Origin: Bacteroidota bacterium
GTDB lineage: Bacteria; Bacteroidota; Bacteroidia; Bacteroidales; UBA7960
DNA: 34,351 nt
Assembly (NCBI GenBank): GCA_007694165.1
Contig: RECE01000293.1
Coordinates: 1-34,351 of the forward strand
Direction of reading: 5' to 3'
Made by a program: the position numbers and the translations under genes. The notes under the pieces were generated by a model. That model saw nothing but the letters and a program-made list of their open reading frames with translations. It was not told where the DNA came from and searched no databases. Shown one piece after another: positions 34,322 to 34,351 of the stretch; the stretch's first letter is position 1; every line of letters begins with the position of its first letter.

Positions 34322-34351
34322 CGGACCTAATGAATTGAACGACTGTTGCCA

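Larger units (their letters stand above)
33653..34351. other. Gene-free right end with repeats and hairpins
   Basis: No frame here has coding support. It contains paired imperfect repeats (33741-33785 and 33916-33962), a series of hairpins, an inverted CTACTTTTTT/AAAAAAGTAG pair flanking about 60 bases (34051-34140 region), and a nested terminal inverted repeat (34214-34321). Words such as GGATCCTTCGCTGCGCT and CTCAGGATGACA resemble dispersed intergenic repeats known from many Bacteroidota. Confidence 0.6.

Overview
The window looks like a chromosomal segment of a free-living Bacteroidota species, probably within the Bacteroidales/Marinilabiliales group. Evidence for this: the 50-bp divergent pair DUF1599 / folP-cdaA next to tpiA, the floA-nfeD pair, Bacteroidota-type -7 promoter elements (TAnnTTTG), lipoproteins with short Bacteroidota-style leaders, and 21-residue Cys-containing leucine-rich repeats. 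No rRNA, tRNA, CRISPR array, phage or intact transposase was seen. The taxonomic call is an inference from gene content and was not checked by alignment.

Layout. Positions 1-2998 (minus) hold a decayed tandem duplication of a two-gene cassette: a leucine-rich-repeat lipoprotein followed by a secreted family-18 glycosidase. One glycosidase copy carries an in-frame TGA and runs off the left edge; the other is only an N-terminal remnant. Positions 2999-3613 are gene-free, with GC-rich palindromes and a 155-base stretch lacking G. Positions 3614-5701 encode a VWA-domain membrane protein. A gene-free gap follows with two copies of a covarying hairpin repeat and the terminator of nfeD-floA (7615-6134). 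Positions 7736-15003 are a minus-strand housekeeping run: tpiA, prmA, a 1515-residue secreted protein of unknown function, plsY, clpS. Upstream lie an orphan DppB-type permease and DUF1599, divergent from folP and cdaA (16933-18653). Next on the plus strand are a BadF/BadG-type sugar kinase and an M49-like lipoprotein that appears to have lost its zinc ligands. Positions 21590-27342 (minus) carry a small membrane protein, miaA, a pRiA4b ORF3-like protein, cca, tsaC, dapD and a CrtW-like membrane oxygenase.

The most coherent accessory system is at 27845-33652 (plus), a predicted zinc-acquisition locus. It begins with a perfect 9-1-9 inverted repeat overlapping a -7 promoter element, followed by a Fur-family regulator (probably Zur), a LolD-like ATPase, an FtsX/MacB-like permease with a His/Asp-rich insert of about 57 residues (26 His), a small secreted DUF3299-like protein with a CFFC motif, and then znuA, znuC and znuB with overlapping or adjacent reading frames. 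The substrate-binding protein has three His ligands, which favours zinc over manganese. The layout recalls the Zur-regulated zrg genes of Vibrio, except that here the His-rich sensor/chaperone part is built into the permease.

The right end (33653-34351) has no convincing gene. It holds a cluster of imperfect repeats and hairpins, ending in a nested inverted repeat with a 22-bp perfect inner stem followed by a T-run.
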